Shown piece after piece: positions 53,064 through 61,692 of a stretch of DNA of 64,000 nt. Numbering within the stretch: the stretch's first letter is position 1; each line of letters begins with the position of its first letter. The translations under genes and the position numbers were made by a program. The notes under the pieces are model-generated. The model was not told the origin of the DNA. It saw only the letters and a list, made by a program, of their open reading frames with translations, and did no database searches. The stretch comes from Paracoccaceae bacterium (GTDB lineage Bacteria > Pseudomonadota > Alphaproteobacteria > Rhodobacterales > Rhodobacteraceae): contig SDAL01000001.1 of the NCBI GenBank assembly GCA_004153385.1, positions 62,001-126,000 on the forward strand, read 5' to 3'.

Positions 53064-53421
53064 TGCCAAACATATAAATAAAATGTCGCGATGCATCATT
53101 TTTTCGTTCTTTAGTTGCGTAATGATGGCAGCAAAAGGAACTTAAGGTAATTCGTGACAGGTCTCGTGCTCAGACGGCCCCGGTATAGAGTGTTTATTAA
53201 GCCGGATTCGGCATTTTCAAAGTTTGGAGGCTGGTGTACCTCCCGCGGCTCGGACCAATTGCCAAAGGCGTCAACGAACATAATGCCTTTGAAAAGGCGC
53301 CGCTTGCGGTAAGAATATTGCGCGAGTTGATCTTGGAAAGTTGACCTGTTGCGCGCGCTCGGTCATAGGAAAGAGTGTTACCCGCGTCCTTGAGGGCGTA
53401 TTGTGAAAAGGGGAGGAGACC
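53064..53421. other. Intergenic region between ilvIH promoter and dctQ
   Basis: About 360 nt between divergent transcripts, AT-richer than its neighbours near 53080-53150. It must contain the dctQM promoter, but I cannot pick one with confidence. No gene, tRNA or repeat seen. Confidence 0.5.
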
Positions 53422-53994
53422 ATGGGCGGCTTGCTCGCATTTGCGCGGCTGATTGATCGCATGAACGAGATTATCGGCAAAAGCGTGTCTTGGCTTATCT
53501 TGCTGGCAATCCTGGTCAGCGCCACGAATGCTGTTGTGCGCAAGATGTTCAACATCTCGTCAAATGCCTATTTGGAGCTGCAATGGTATCTGTATGGTGC
53601 GGCATTTCTGCTTGCGGCGGCCTATACATTGCAAAAGAACGAACATATTCGCATCGATATTCTTTATGGCGCACTTAGCCGGCGCAAACAGAACTGGATC
53701 GATCTGTTCGGGCATGTGGTGTTCCTGCTGCCGTTTGTCTGCCTGATGCTGTATCTGCTTTATCCTTATGTAATGATTTCGGTGCGCTCTGGCGAGATGT
53801 CCACAAATTCGGGCGGTCTGATCCTGTGGCCTGCCAAGATGCTGCTGCTTGCGGGGTTCATCTTGCTGTTTTTGCAAACAGTGTCCGAGATTATCAAGAA
53901 AATCGGGATTATACGCGGTCTGATCCCTGATCCGCATGCCGAAGGTACCGGCACGGGCGAGGATGATCCGGTTGTTGAAGAAGGGGCGCTGTAA
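53422..53994 (+). CDS. dctQ: TRAP transporter small membrane subunit
   Basis: A 190-residue protein with four hydrophobic helices, the usual DctQ layout: SVSWLILLAILVSATNAVVRK, LYGAAFLLAAAYTLQKNEHI, HVVFLLPFVCLMLYLLYPYV and LLLAGFILLFLQTVSEI (each within the membrane limit). The conserved ELQWYLYGAAFLL and NEHIRIDILY positions are characteristic. The polar tail is acidic. GGGGAGGAGA precedes the ATG at 53422. Its stop shares one base with the dctM start (TAATG). No periplasmic DctP gene is adjacent in this window. Confidence 0.9.
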   Translation: MGGLLAFARLIDRMNEIIGKSVSWLILLAILVSATNAVVRKMFNISSNAYLELQWYLYGAAFLLAAAYTLQKNEHIRIDILYGALSRRKQNWIDLFGHVVFLLPFVCLMLYLLYPYVMISVRSGEMSTNSGGLILWPAKMLLLAGFILLFLQTVSEIIKKIGIIRGLIPDPHAEGTGTGEDDPVVEEGAL

Positions 53995-55820
53995 TGTTGC
54001 TGGAACTTATCGCGCAGAACATGGCACCGATCATGTTCGCCTCGTTGGTGATCTTTCTTCTGCTGGGCTATCCTGTGGCCTTTTCGCTTGCCGCCAACGG
54101 GTTGTTGTTTTTCTTTGTCGGGGTCGAGCTTGCGCCGCTGTCCAACGGGGCCATCAACCTGAGCTGGCCGCTGCTGAATGCGATGCCCGAACGAATGTGG
54201 GGGGTGTTGTCGAACGAAACATTGCTCGCTATCCCGTTCTTCACCTTTATGGGGCTGATGCTAGAACGCTCCGGCATGGCAGAGGATCTGCTTGATACCA
54301 TCGGCCAGTTGTTTGGTCCGGTGCGCGGCGGCCTTGCCTATGCGGTTGTGATCGTGGGGGCGCTTTTGGCGGCCACCACAGGGGTTGTGGCGGCATCTGT
54401 CATCGCGATGGGCTTGATCTCGCTGCCGATCATGCTGCGCTACGGATATGACAGGCGTATCGCCTCGGGGGTGATCACCGCATCGGGCACGTTGGCGCAG
54501 ATTATTCCGCCGTCGCTGGTGCTGATCATTCTGGCCGACCAGTTGGGCCGGTCTGTGGGCGACATGTATAAAGGCGCGATGTACCCCGGTCTGATGCTGA
54601 TGGGGCTGTATCTGCTTTATGTCTTGGTGATGTCGATCTTGCGGCCCAATTCCATGCCCGCCCTGCCCAAAGAGGCCCGCACGCTGGGGTCGGGTGTCAC
54701 ATCGCTGGTCGTGGTCCTTTTGATTGCTGTGGCGGTGTTTTTCGGCACCGATTACTATCTTGCTGTCAACCATTCGGCCAATGATGCGGGCATTCTGTCC
54801 GTCTTTGCGGCCGTGATTGTGGCCTATGCTATCGCGGTCATCGATAAAAAGGCCAAGTTCAATCTGATGAGCCGGCTGGCCCAGCAGGTCGTCATTGTGC
54901 TGATCCCGCCGCTTGCGTTGATCTTTCTGGTGCTGGGCACGATCTTTCTTGGTGTGGCCACGCCCACCGAAGGTGGCGCAATGGGCGCCGTGGGCGCGCT
55001 GGTGCTGGCCGCGATGAAGGGGCGGCTGAACATCGGTGTGGTGCGCGACGCGCTGACATCGACCACGCGGCTTGCGGCCTTTGTCATGTTCATATTGCTG
55101 GGCGCACGGGTGTTCTCGCTGACATTTTACGGCGTCAACGGGCATCTGTGGGTGGAGCATCTGCTGACCTCGCTGCCCGGCGGGCAGTTGGGCTTCTTGC
55201 TGGTGGTCTCGCTTCTGGTGTTCCTGCTCGCTTTCTTTCTGGATTTTTTCGAGCTTGCCTTCATCATCGTGCCGCTTCTGGCACCCGCAGCCGAGGCAAT
55301 GGGCATCGACCTGATCTGGTTCGGGGTGATCTTGGGGGTCAATATGCAGACATCCTTCATGCACCCGCCATTCGGGTTTGCGCTGTTCTTCCTGCGTTCG
55401 GTCGCGCCAAAGATCCCGTATCTGGACAAGGTTACCGGCAAGAAAATGGAGCCGGTTAAAACCTCGCAGATCTATTGGGGGGCGGTGCCGTTCCTTGGTA
55501 TCCAGATCGTTATGATCATAGTCGTCATCGCCTTCCCGCAGATTGTCATGCATTACAAAGGTCCGGTCGTAGATCCTGCATCGGTCGATATGACCTTGCC
55601 GGATATGCCGGGTCTTGGCGGTGGCTTGGGCGGTGGTCTTGGTGGCGGTTTGGGCGGTGGTCTCAGCCCTCTGGGTGCGCCTGACGGATCGCAGGGCGGA
55701 AATGGTCTGGGCGGACTGCCCCCGCTGGGGGCCCCCACGGGCACCGCAGTCGAGCCACCCCAAGGCGGTGGTGCGAGCCTTGGTGTGCCCGCGCCTTCGG
55801 GGTTGGGCGGGCTGAACTGA
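53994..55820 (+). CDS. dctM: TRAP transporter large membrane subunit with Gly-rich C-tail
   Basis: A 608-residue DctM permease, longer than the usual 430. The N-half has LLLGYPVAFSLAANGLLFF, PFFTFMGLMLERSGMAEDLL and ATTGVVAASVIAMGLISLP. An additional membrane segment follows (residues 235-300) and then GVATPTEGGAMGAVGALV and FFLDFFELAFIIVPLLAPA. This long form resembles TRAP permeases for 2-oxo acids or mannitol/chloroaromatics. The last 70 residues are odd: GLGGGLGGGLGGGLGGGL, then Pro/Gly-rich text (nt about 55613-55817). Start is coupled to dctQ. A perfect terminator follows. Confidence 0.9.
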   Translation: MLLELIAQNMAPIMFASLVIFLLLGYPVAFSLAANGLLFFFVGVELAPLSNGAINLSWPLLNAMPERMWGVLSNETLLAIPFFTFMGLMLERSGMAEDLLDTIGQLFGPVRGGLAYAVVIVGALLAATTGVVAASVIAMGLISLPIMLRYGYDRRIASGVITASGTLAQIIPPSLVLIILADQLGRSVGDMYKGAMYPGLMLMGLYLLYVLVMSILRPNSMPALPKEARTLGSGVTSLVVVLLIAVAVFFGTDYYLAVNHSANDAGILSVFAAVIVAYAIAVIDKKAKFNLMSRLAQQVVIVLIPPLALIFLVLGTIFLGVATPTEGGAMGAVGALVLAAMKGRLNIGVVRDALTSTTRLAAFVMFILLGARVFSLTFYGVNGHLWVEHLLTSLPGGQLGFLLVVSLLVFLLAFFLDFFELAFIIVPLLAPAAEAMGIDLIWFGVILGVNMQTSFMHPPFGFALFFLRSVAPKIPYLDKVTGKKMEPVKTSQIYWGAVPFLGIQIVMIIVVIAFPQIVMHYKGPVVDPASVDMTLPDMPGLGGGLGGGLGGGLGGGLSPLGAPDGSQGGNGLGGLPPLGAPTGTAVEPPQGGGASLGVPAPSGLGGLN

Positions 55821-55844
55821 ATACGTCACCGCTTTCCAGATGAG

Positions 55845-55876
55845 AAAAGCGCCCCTGTTTGTCAGGGGCGCTTTTT
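55845..55876 (+). terminator. Intrinsic terminator after dctM
   Basis: AAAAGCGCCCCTG pairs with CAGGGGCGCTTTT around TTTGT and ends in five T. It is 24 nt past the dctM stop. Confidence 0.95.
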
Positions 55877-56057
55877 AATGCAATTGGCCGGAGTATCGTC
55901 GCGCTGATCCAGCCTATAGAACCGGGGTCATGCGCAGATGTTGCGGGCGTTTGGCAGGCTTTCCTTGCAAAAAACGCGCAGTGATAGAAGAAGCGGCGCC
56001 CGTGCGAGACGTGGACGCTCATAATAAGACCGGCGCGCCTATCAAAGGCGCGCCGCA

Positions 56058-56107
56058 GCGAATTTCAGACAAGAGTGGCGGTGCGAATTTCAGACAAGAG
56101 TGGCGGT
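56058..56107. repeat. Exact 25-bp tandem duplication in an otherwise empty interval
   Basis: The 25-nt unit beginning GCGAATTTCAGACAAGAG at 56058 is repeated exactly at 56083-56107. Just upstream, GGCGCGCC occurs at 56032-56039 and 56047-56054, able to form an 8-bp hairpin. The stretch 55877-56193 between dctM and phaZ holds no convincing gene; a long frame across it into phaZ is antisense. Confidence 0.85.
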
Positions 56108-56193
56108 GCGTAAACTGTGCGTCTGTCCGTGGTTTTAAAAATGACACAGGTCTGGAACGCACGCTAAGCCCTTTTCCACCGGCTTTGCTATCC

Positions 56194-57546
56194 TCACACA
56201 GGGGTCGCGCCGTCTGTGCCGGTTTTGCTTGCGGCGGGTTTTGGTCCCGTCGCCTTGCGTCCGCGCATCGGTGTGACGGTGCTATCGCCGGTTACGCTGA
56301 TATCGGCGCTGCCATGGCTTGCGTTGCTGTCAATGAATTCCAGCACAAGGGGCCGGATATTGTTGCGCCACGCGCCGCCCGCAAAAATCCCGTAATGGCC
56401 AGCGCCCGGCTCGAGGTGCTGGGATTTCATCTCGTCGGGCACGCCTGTGCACAGATCAAGGGCGGCCACACACTGACCGGGGGCAGAGATATCGTCGTTC
56501 TCTCCCTCCACGGTTTTTATCGCGACAGTGGTGATCTTGCCGATGTCTATGCGCCGTCCTTCAATGGTGAATTCGTTCTTGGCGATTTCCAGCCCCTTGA
56601 AAATCCGCTGAACGGTGGAGAGGTAGAACTCCGCCGTCATATCCATCACCGCCAGATATTCGTCGTAGAAACGGTTGTGGCGGTCGTAATCGCTGGTGCC
56701 TTCCTTGGCATCTTTCATGATCTTGTTCATGAAGGCTTTGGTGTGGGTTTCGCCATTCATCGAGATGAACGAGGCCAGCTGCATCAGGCCGGGGTAGACC
56801 ATCCGACCGACCCCCTTGTAACGGAAACCGACCTGCTGGATCACGCTATGTTCCAGCTGGCCCATCGTCACGCGATGCCCGAAATCGGTGACATCGGTGG
56901 CGCGCGCATCGGGATCGATCGGACCGCCCACCAAGATCAGGGTGCGGGGCTGTGCGTCGGGGTCTTCCTCGGCCAGATAGGCGGTTGCTGCCAGCGCAAG
57001 CGGCGCGGGCTGGCACACGGCCACCACGTTGATTTCCGGACCCAGCTCGCGCATGAAATCCACCAGATACATCGTGTAGTCTTCGATATCGAACTTGCCC
57101 GCGCTTACAGGGATATCGCGTGCGTTATGCCAATCGGTCACGAAGACATCCGCATCCGGCAGGAGCGATGCGACGGTGGAGCGCATCAGCGTCGCATAGT
57201 GGCCGGACATGGGCGCGACCAGCAGCACACGGCGCGGCATGGGATCGCGTCCCTGTACCGAGAAATGGATCAGTGATCCGAAAGGCTTTTCCAGCACTGT
57301 GGTAATGTCGATCAGGTGATCACGGCCATCTGCGCCGGCGATCGAATGAATGCCCCAATCGGGTTTCATTACCATCCGGGCAAAGCTGCGTTCGGTCACG
57401 CCGCCCCACGCTTCTATCATCTTGAACGCGGGGTTCGGGATCATGCCAAAAATCGGGTAGGAGGCCATGGCGCGTGCCGAGGCACCCAGCCATTCATTGG
57501 TATTTCTGACGCTTTCCATCAGATCGTAACTCGACATACCCTTCAT
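56194..57546 (-). CDS. phaZ: Intracellular polyhydroxybutyrate depolymerase
   Basis: A 450-residue enzyme that releases 3-hydroxybutyrate from stored PHB granules. It belongs to the cytoplasmic PhaZ family: a helical start (SYDLMESVRNTNEWLGASAR), RRVLLVAPMSGHYATLMR, DVFVTDWHNARDIPVSAG, the nucleophile elbow VVAVCQPAPLALAAT with Cys instead of Ser, and LEPGAGHYGIFAGGAWRNNI containing the catalytic His. No signal peptide, as expected. The last 35 residues are a polar, low-complexity tail. GGAG lies 8 nt before the ATG. It is divergent from phaC, so synthesis and breakdown share a control region. Confidence 0.93.
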   Translation of the reverse strand: MKGMSSYDLMESVRNTNEWLGASARAMASYPIFGMIPNPAFKMIEAWGGVTERSFARMVMKPDWGIHSIAGADGRDHLIDITTVLEKPFGSLIHFSVQGRDPMPRRVLLVAPMSGHYATLMRSTVASLLPDADVFVTDWHNARDIPVSAGKFDIEDYTMYLVDFMRELGPEINVVAVCQPAPLALAATAYLAEEDPDAQPRTLILVGGPIDPDARATDVTDFGHRVTMGQLEHSVIQQVGFRYKGVGRMVYPGLMQLASFISMNGETHTKAFMNKIMKDAKEGTSDYDRHNRFYDEYLAVMDMTAEFYLSTVQRIFKGLEIAKNEFTIEGRRIDIGKITTVAIKTVEGENDDISAPGQCVAALDLCTGVPDEMKSQHLEPGAGHYGIFAGGAWRNNIRPLVLEFIDSNASHGSADISVTGDSTVTPMRGRKATGPKPAASKTGTDGATPV

Positions 57547-57677
57547 AGATTTTACTCCTTATGGCCGACCCCGTGATTGCAGCTTGCGGAAAGAGTATGA
57601 AAATCTGACGAATGTCCGCTTTACCCATCCGAAGGGTCAGGTCTATGCTGCTAAAAAGATAGGAGGAGGTTGGGGGC

Positions 57678-59468
57678 ATGACAACAGGTGAACGACAGGT
57701 TTCTGCTGCAACGCAGCAAATGCAACAAAATCTCGCGAAAATAGAGAATTTATCGCAAAGATTGGTCGACGCTCTGGCAAAAAAGCGCTTGCCCAACCCT
57801 GCGCTGGAGGGGCCGGGGCCTGATCTTTACATGTCTGCGGCGCATGCGTGGATGAAAGAGCTGTCAGACAAGCCGGAACTGGTCCTCGAATCTCAGGTGA
57901 AATACTGGGGCGAGGCCATGACGCATTATGTCGGCGCGACCCATGCATTGGCAACGGCAGGCTTCGTCCCGCCCGATGATCCCGGCCCTCAGGACCGGCG
58001 TTTCAGCAATCCGCTGTGGAACACGCATCCCTATTTCAATTTTGTCAAACAGCAATACCAGATCGCCTCTCAGGCGATGGAAGAGGCCACCGAGAACCTG
58101 CCCGGGCTTGATCCGGTTGACCAAAAGCGGCTGCAGTATTTTACCCGCCAACTGGTGGATATGATGGCGCCTACGAATTTCCTTGCCACCAATCCCGATG
58201 CGCTGGAACGGGCGGTTGCCACCGAAGGGGCAAGCCTTGTGCAGGGGCTGGAAAATCTGGTGCGCGACGTCGAGGAGCATAACGGCGATCTTCTGGTCAC
58301 GCTCGCGGATCGCCATGCCTTCGAGGTGGGCGGCAACCTTGCCACCAGCGAAGGGGAGGTGATCTACCGTACGCGCTTGTTCGAAATGATCCAGTACACC
58401 CCAAAGACCGAACAGGTGTATCGCACGCCTTTGGTGATCTTTCCGCCATGGATCAACAAATTCTACATCCTCGATCTGAAGCAGCAAAACAGCTTTATCA
58501 ACTATGCGGTAGAGCAGGGGTTCACGGTGTTTGTCGTGAGCTGGAAAAACCCCGATCAGGGGTTCGCCGATGTCGGGTTCGAACATTACATCGACAGCTA
58601 TATGGATGCGATCGAGCAGGTGAAGACGATCACCGGCGTGGCGAAGGTGAATGCGATCGGCTACTGCATTGCGGGCACCACGTTGGCACTGACGCTGGCC
58701 CTGATGAAGGCGCGCAAGGATACCTCCATCAACAGTGCCACGTTTTTCACCACACTCACGGATTTCTCTGATCAGGGCGAATTCACGGCCTTCTTACAGG
58801 ACGATTTCGTAGACGGGCTGGAAAAGCAGTGTAAGGCGGACGGGGTTCTGTCGAGCTATTTCATGAGCCGCACATTCTCGTTTCTCAGGGCCAATGATCT
58901 GGTCTGGCGACCTGCAATTCGCAGCTACATGATGGGGGAGGCGCCGCCTGCTTTTGATCTGCTGTACTGGAACGGGGATGCCACCAACCTTCCGGGAAAA
59001 ATGGCCATCCAGTATCTGCGGGGCCTGTGTCAGCAGAACCGCTTTGCCGATACGGCGTTCGAGCTGAAAGGCGAAAAACTAAAGCTGTCGGATGTGAATG
59101 TGCCCCTGATGGCAATTGCATGTGAAACCGATCATATCGCGCCTTGGGCCGCATCTTTCGGCGGGATCGCGAAAATGGGCGCACGGGAGAAGACCTTTGT
59201 TCTTGCGCAATCGGGCCATATCGCGGGGATCGTCAACCCGCCATCAAAGAAGAAATACGGCCATTATACATCTGCGGCACCTATAAAAGAGGCTGAAGAC
59301 TGGCTGGAACAGGCAGAGTTTCACGAAGGCACGTGGTGGGGCAGGTGGGCCGAATGGCTGGCCGAGAAATCGGGCCGCAAGGTCGCAGCCCGCACCCCGG
59401 GCGACGCATCCCACCCCTCATTGGGTCCGGCGCCGGGTGAATATGTCAAGGAGACCTTCGTGCTGTAA
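57678..59468 (+). CDS. phaC: Class I polyhydroxyalkanoate synthase
   Basis: A 596-residue polymerase joining 3-hydroxyacyl-CoA units into PHA. The variable N-domain is followed by the alpha/beta hydrolase core: PLVIFPPWINKFYILDL, FVVSWKNPDQG, then lipase-box-like AIGYCIAGTTLALT with catalytic Cys330. The Asp is in AIACETDHIAPWAAS and the His in LAQSGHIAGIVNPP. Length and wording mark a class I (PhaC-only, short side chain) enzyme. GGAGGAGG precedes the ATG. The start codons include a CTGC-N3-GCAG sequence. Phasin and phaR follow. Confidence 0.96.
   Translation: MTTGERQVSAATQQMQQNLAKIENLSQRLVDALAKKRLPNPALEGPGPDLYMSAAHAWMKELSDKPELVLESQVKYWGEAMTHYVGATHALATAGFVPPDDPGPQDRRFSNPLWNTHPYFNFVKQQYQIASQAMEEATENLPGLDPVDQKRLQYFTRQLVDMMAPTNFLATNPDALERAVATEGASLVQGLENLVRDVEEHNGDLLVTLADRHAFEVGGNLATSEGEVIYRTRLFEMIQYTPKTEQVYRTPLVIFPPWINKFYILDLKQQNSFINYAVEQGFTVFVVSWKNPDQGFADVGFEHYIDSYMDAIEQVKTITGVAKVNAIGYCIAGTTLALTLALMKARKDTSINSATFFTTLTDFSDQGEFTAFLQDDFVDGLEKQCKADGVLSSYFMSRTFSFLRANDLVWRPAIRSYMMGEAPPAFDLLYWNGDATNLPGKMAIQYLRGLCQQNRFADTAFELKGEKLKLSDVNVPLMAIACETDHIAPWAASFGGIAKMGAREKTFVLAQSGHIAGIVNPPSKKKYGHYTSAAPIKEAEDWLEQAEFHEGTWWGRWAEWLAEKSGRKVAARTPGDASHPSLGPAPGEYVKETFVL
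57706..57716. promoter_or_regulatory. PhaR-type site inside the phaC 5' coding end
   Basis: CTGC-AAC-GCAG matches the CTGC-N3-GCAG motif bound by PhaR of Paracoccus denitrificans. It lies 28 nt into phaC. A second match outside the expected promoter position may be chance or a roadblock site. Confidence 0.4.
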
Positions 59469-59582
59469 CAGGCCCGCGCGTGCGCTGGTGCTGTGAGAGC
59501 AAGACCACCGGCGCGCGCGTCATCTGTAGCTGACCCAACGGCACGATCGATGATCCGTGTCGCGTCTATTTTATTAATAATG

Positions 59583-59633
59583 CTGCGGCGCAGCATAAAA
59601 GGGCTTGATTTTCTGCATTGCAGCATCTATCTT
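59583..59633 (+). promoter_or_regulatory. Phasin promoter with two PhaR operators
   Basis: TTGATT (59605-59610) and TATCTT (59628-59633) are 17 nt apart. CTGC-ATT-GCAG (59613-59623) fills the spacer and CTGC-GGC-GCAG (59583-59593) lies just upstream. Both match CTGC-N3-GCAG exactly. PhaR bound there would block RNA polymerase until PHB granules titrate it, as known for Paracoccus. Confidence 0.78.
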
Positions 59634-59699
59634 CTGATTCAGCGAAAGGGGCCGCGCTGATCGAATACACGCCCCATGCAATAAACTGGAGCGACCGAC

Positions 59700-60155
59700 A
59701 TGGCTGCAAAGACCCAAGACTTCACCAAAATGATGCAAGACATGATGGCGTCCATGCCGATGGACACATCCAAATTCCAAGACAGCTTCAAAGCGCAAGC
59801 TGCTTTGGGCGAGAAAATGTCGAAAGTTGCGCTGGACGCAGCTGAAAAATCGACAGAAATCTCGGCCAAATGGACGAAAGATACTCTGTCCAAAATGGGC
59901 GACATGTCGACCCACAAGGAAGAGCCGTCCGACTATGCCAAGGCGATGAGTGATTTTGCTTCTTCGTCGGCAGAAATCGCTGCAGAAAACATGTCCGCTT
60001 TTGCGGAAGTTGCGAAAAAACTGCAGATGGAAACCGTTGAATTGATGATGGCTGCTGGCAAGGACATGTCCGAAGACGCAAGCGCTGCAATGAAATCGGC
60101 GACCTCCTCGGCCACCAATGCGGCCAAGAAAACCACCACGACCACGACGAAGTAA
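59700..60155 (+). CDS. phaP: Phasin, PHA granule-associated protein
   Basis: A 151-residue amphipathic helical protein without Cys or Trp-rich folds. It is Met/Ala/Lys-rich (FTKMMQDMMASMPMD; QAALGEKMSKVALDAAEKS; AAENMSAFAEVAKKLQME) and ends in a Thr run before Lys. Phasins coat PHB granules and set their number. Position between phaC and phaR and the PhaR-type operators in its promoter support the call. The ATG at 59700 has GGAG 9 nt upstream. It has its own terminator. Confidence 0.9.
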   Translation: MAAKTQDFTKMMQDMMASMPMDTSKFQDSFKAQAALGEKMSKVALDAAEKSTEISAKWTKDTLSKMGDMSTHKEEPSDYAKAMSDFASSSAEIAAENMSAFAEVAKKLQMETVELMMAAGKDMSEDASAAMKSATSSATNAAKKTTTTTTK

Positions 60156-60204
60156 GTTTTCGTTGCTGCGTCCTGTCAGGTCCCTCTGGACCGGGCGGTA
60201 TTTT

Positions 60205-60243
60205 GAAAGGGGCGGGCCCGAGGGTCTGCCCCTTTCTATATTG
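60205..60243 (+). terminator. Terminator after phaP
   Basis: GAAAGGGGC (60205-60213) pairs perfectly with GCCCCTTTC (60228-60236), with further GCCC/GGG pairing inside, then TATATTGC. It is 50 nt after the stop. Confidence 0.75.
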
Positions 60244-60300
60244 CTTTTGGCAAGCGACACCTTCATGCTGCAAAGAAGCTTTTTGCTCAGGGAGGTTACC

Positions 60301-60867
60301 ATGGCCGAAGCAGAAAAACCTCTGTTGATAAAGCGTTACGCGAGCCGTCGCCTGTATAATACAGAGACGAGCGATTATGTAACGCTGGAAGATATCGCCC
60401 GGTTCATACGTGACGGGCGCGAGGTACAGATCATTGATCTGAAATCCGGGGATGATTTGACCCGACAATATTTGCTGCAGATCGTGGCAGAACATGAAAG
60501 CCGGGGCGAGAGCGTGCTGCCCGTGGATGTACTGACCGATCTGGTGCGATCTTACACGACATCGGCGCAAAGCGTTGTGCCGCAGTTTCTGGCGGCCAGC
60601 TTCGAGATGCTGCGCGAAGGTCAGTCGCATATGATGGAAAATATGGGACGGATGCCTGGCCCGATGACCAATATGCCGGGGTTCGAGGCATTGCAAAAAC
60701 AACAGCAGGCCTTTTTGAAAACCATGATGGCAGGCTGGCCCAAAGGCACGAGCGGGCCAGATGTCGACATGGGCCGAGACGATGCGGCAGGTACCGAAGA
60801 TCGTGACGAACTGGACAAGATCAAAAAGCAGTTGGCGGAGTTGCAAAGCAAACTCTCCAAGCTTTGA
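60301..60867 (+). CDS. phaR: PHB-responsive repressor PhaR
   Basis: A 188-residue repressor. The N-terminal DNA-binding domain is KRYASRRLYNTETSDYVTLE with IARFIRDGREVQIIDLKSGDD, the PHB/PHA accumulation regulator fold. A second conserved block follows (LLQIVAEHESRGESVLPVDV and LVRSYTTSAQSVVPQFL), the part thought to sense polymer. The C-terminus is a coiled coil (DKIKKQLAELQSKLSKL). GGGAGG precedes the ATG at 60301. A partial TGC-rich site (ATGCTGCAAAGAAGC near 60264) upstream hints at autoregulation. Confidence 0.93.
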   Translation: MAEAEKPLLIKRYASRRLYNTETSDYVTLEDIARFIRDGREVQIIDLKSGDDLTRQYLLQIVAEHESRGESVLPVDVLTDLVRSYTTSAQSVVPQFLAASFEMLREGQSHMMENMGRMPGPMTNMPGFEALQKQQQAFLKTMMAGWPKGTSGPDVDMGRDDAAGTEDRDELDKIKKQLAELQSKLSKL

Positions 60868-60906
60868 GCACGTTGGTGTAAACGTGGGGCTGCAAAGGCC
60901 CTGCTT

Positions 60907-61596
60907 TTACACCCTGTGCGCTTCGTCCTGATCGCGCGTGATAAGACCCAGCCCTTGCATCGCGGCATGGATCTGGTCTTTTGGCAGCAAGATCAGGCAG
61001 TTTCCCGTGATACCCAGTGTGACCGGCCCCACAGTTTCGTTCGATGTTCCGATTTGGCCGTCGGGGCTGAACTCCAGACCGTCAATCGGCCATCGCAATC
61101 CGGTTGACCGGCCTGTTACCGGCCCCATCGGATAGAGCGAGAACCGCGTGGCTGTTGGCAGATGAAATTCCATCTCGGGCAGGGCGCGGAAAATCACATC
61201 ATCGCGGCCGATCAGCAAAACCGGCGGATATCGATCGGTCGCAATTTGCGACAGGGCCGCCAAAGTATGATCAATCCGTTTGCCGGTGAACCCCAGCGCC
61301 AGAAAAAACGCAGCCTCGACCATGCGCAGGCATTTGCCGAAATCGGTGCTGTCTTGCTCGGCTACATGATGAAGGCGGTCGGGGCCCAACGTGCTGCGGG
61401 CCTGCGCTGACAGCGAATCCATATCGCCGATCACCGCGCGTGGATATAGCCCGAAGCTCAACGCCCGATCCCCGCCGCCATCGGCTGCGATCAGATCGGG
61501 CGCGTACTGCAGCGCCATATCCATGTCGCCAGATTCACAACTGCCGCCGCCAATAAGCGTGACACCGCCGGGGGATTTGAAAATAGGGTCGTTCAT
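60907..61596 (-). CDS. thiN: Thiamine pyrophosphokinase
   Basis: A 229-residue enzyme making thiamine diphosphate from thiamine and ATP. GGVTLIGGGSCESGDMD opens the Rossmann-like catalytic domain, and LIAADGGGDRALSFGLYPRAVIGDMDSLS (landmarks AADGGGDRA and IGDMDS) contains the catalytic Asp residues. HHVAEQDSTDFGKCLR and LGFTGKRIDHTLAAL complete the site. A C-terminal beta domain binds thiamine. Start 61596 fits the domain; the ribosome site is weak and the upstream 48 codons are not homologous. Confidence 0.9.
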   Translation of the reverse strand: MNDPIFKSPGGVTLIGGGSCESGDMDMALQYAPDLIAADGGGDRALSFGLYPRAVIGDMDSLSAQARSTLGPDRLHHVAEQDSTDFGKCLRMVEAAFFLALGFTGKRIDHTLAALSQIATDRYPPVLLIGRDDVIFRALPEMEFHLPTATRFSLYPMGPVTGRSTGLRWPIDGLEFSPDGQIGTSNETVGPVTLGITGNCLILLPKDQIHAAMQGLGLITRDQDEAHRV

Positions 61597-61692
61597 GCCA
61601 AGATTACTGACGTGTTGTGTGCAGTCCTGCAATGCGCAAGCTGGGCTGCGGTTAAAAAATCCCGCGCATAGGCGTGAAAAGGAGCAAACCAG

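Noticed and set aside
54261-55829. A 522-codon minus-strand open frame
   Set aside because: Antisense to dctM; His/Arg/Asp-rich with no hydrophobic core or family signature.
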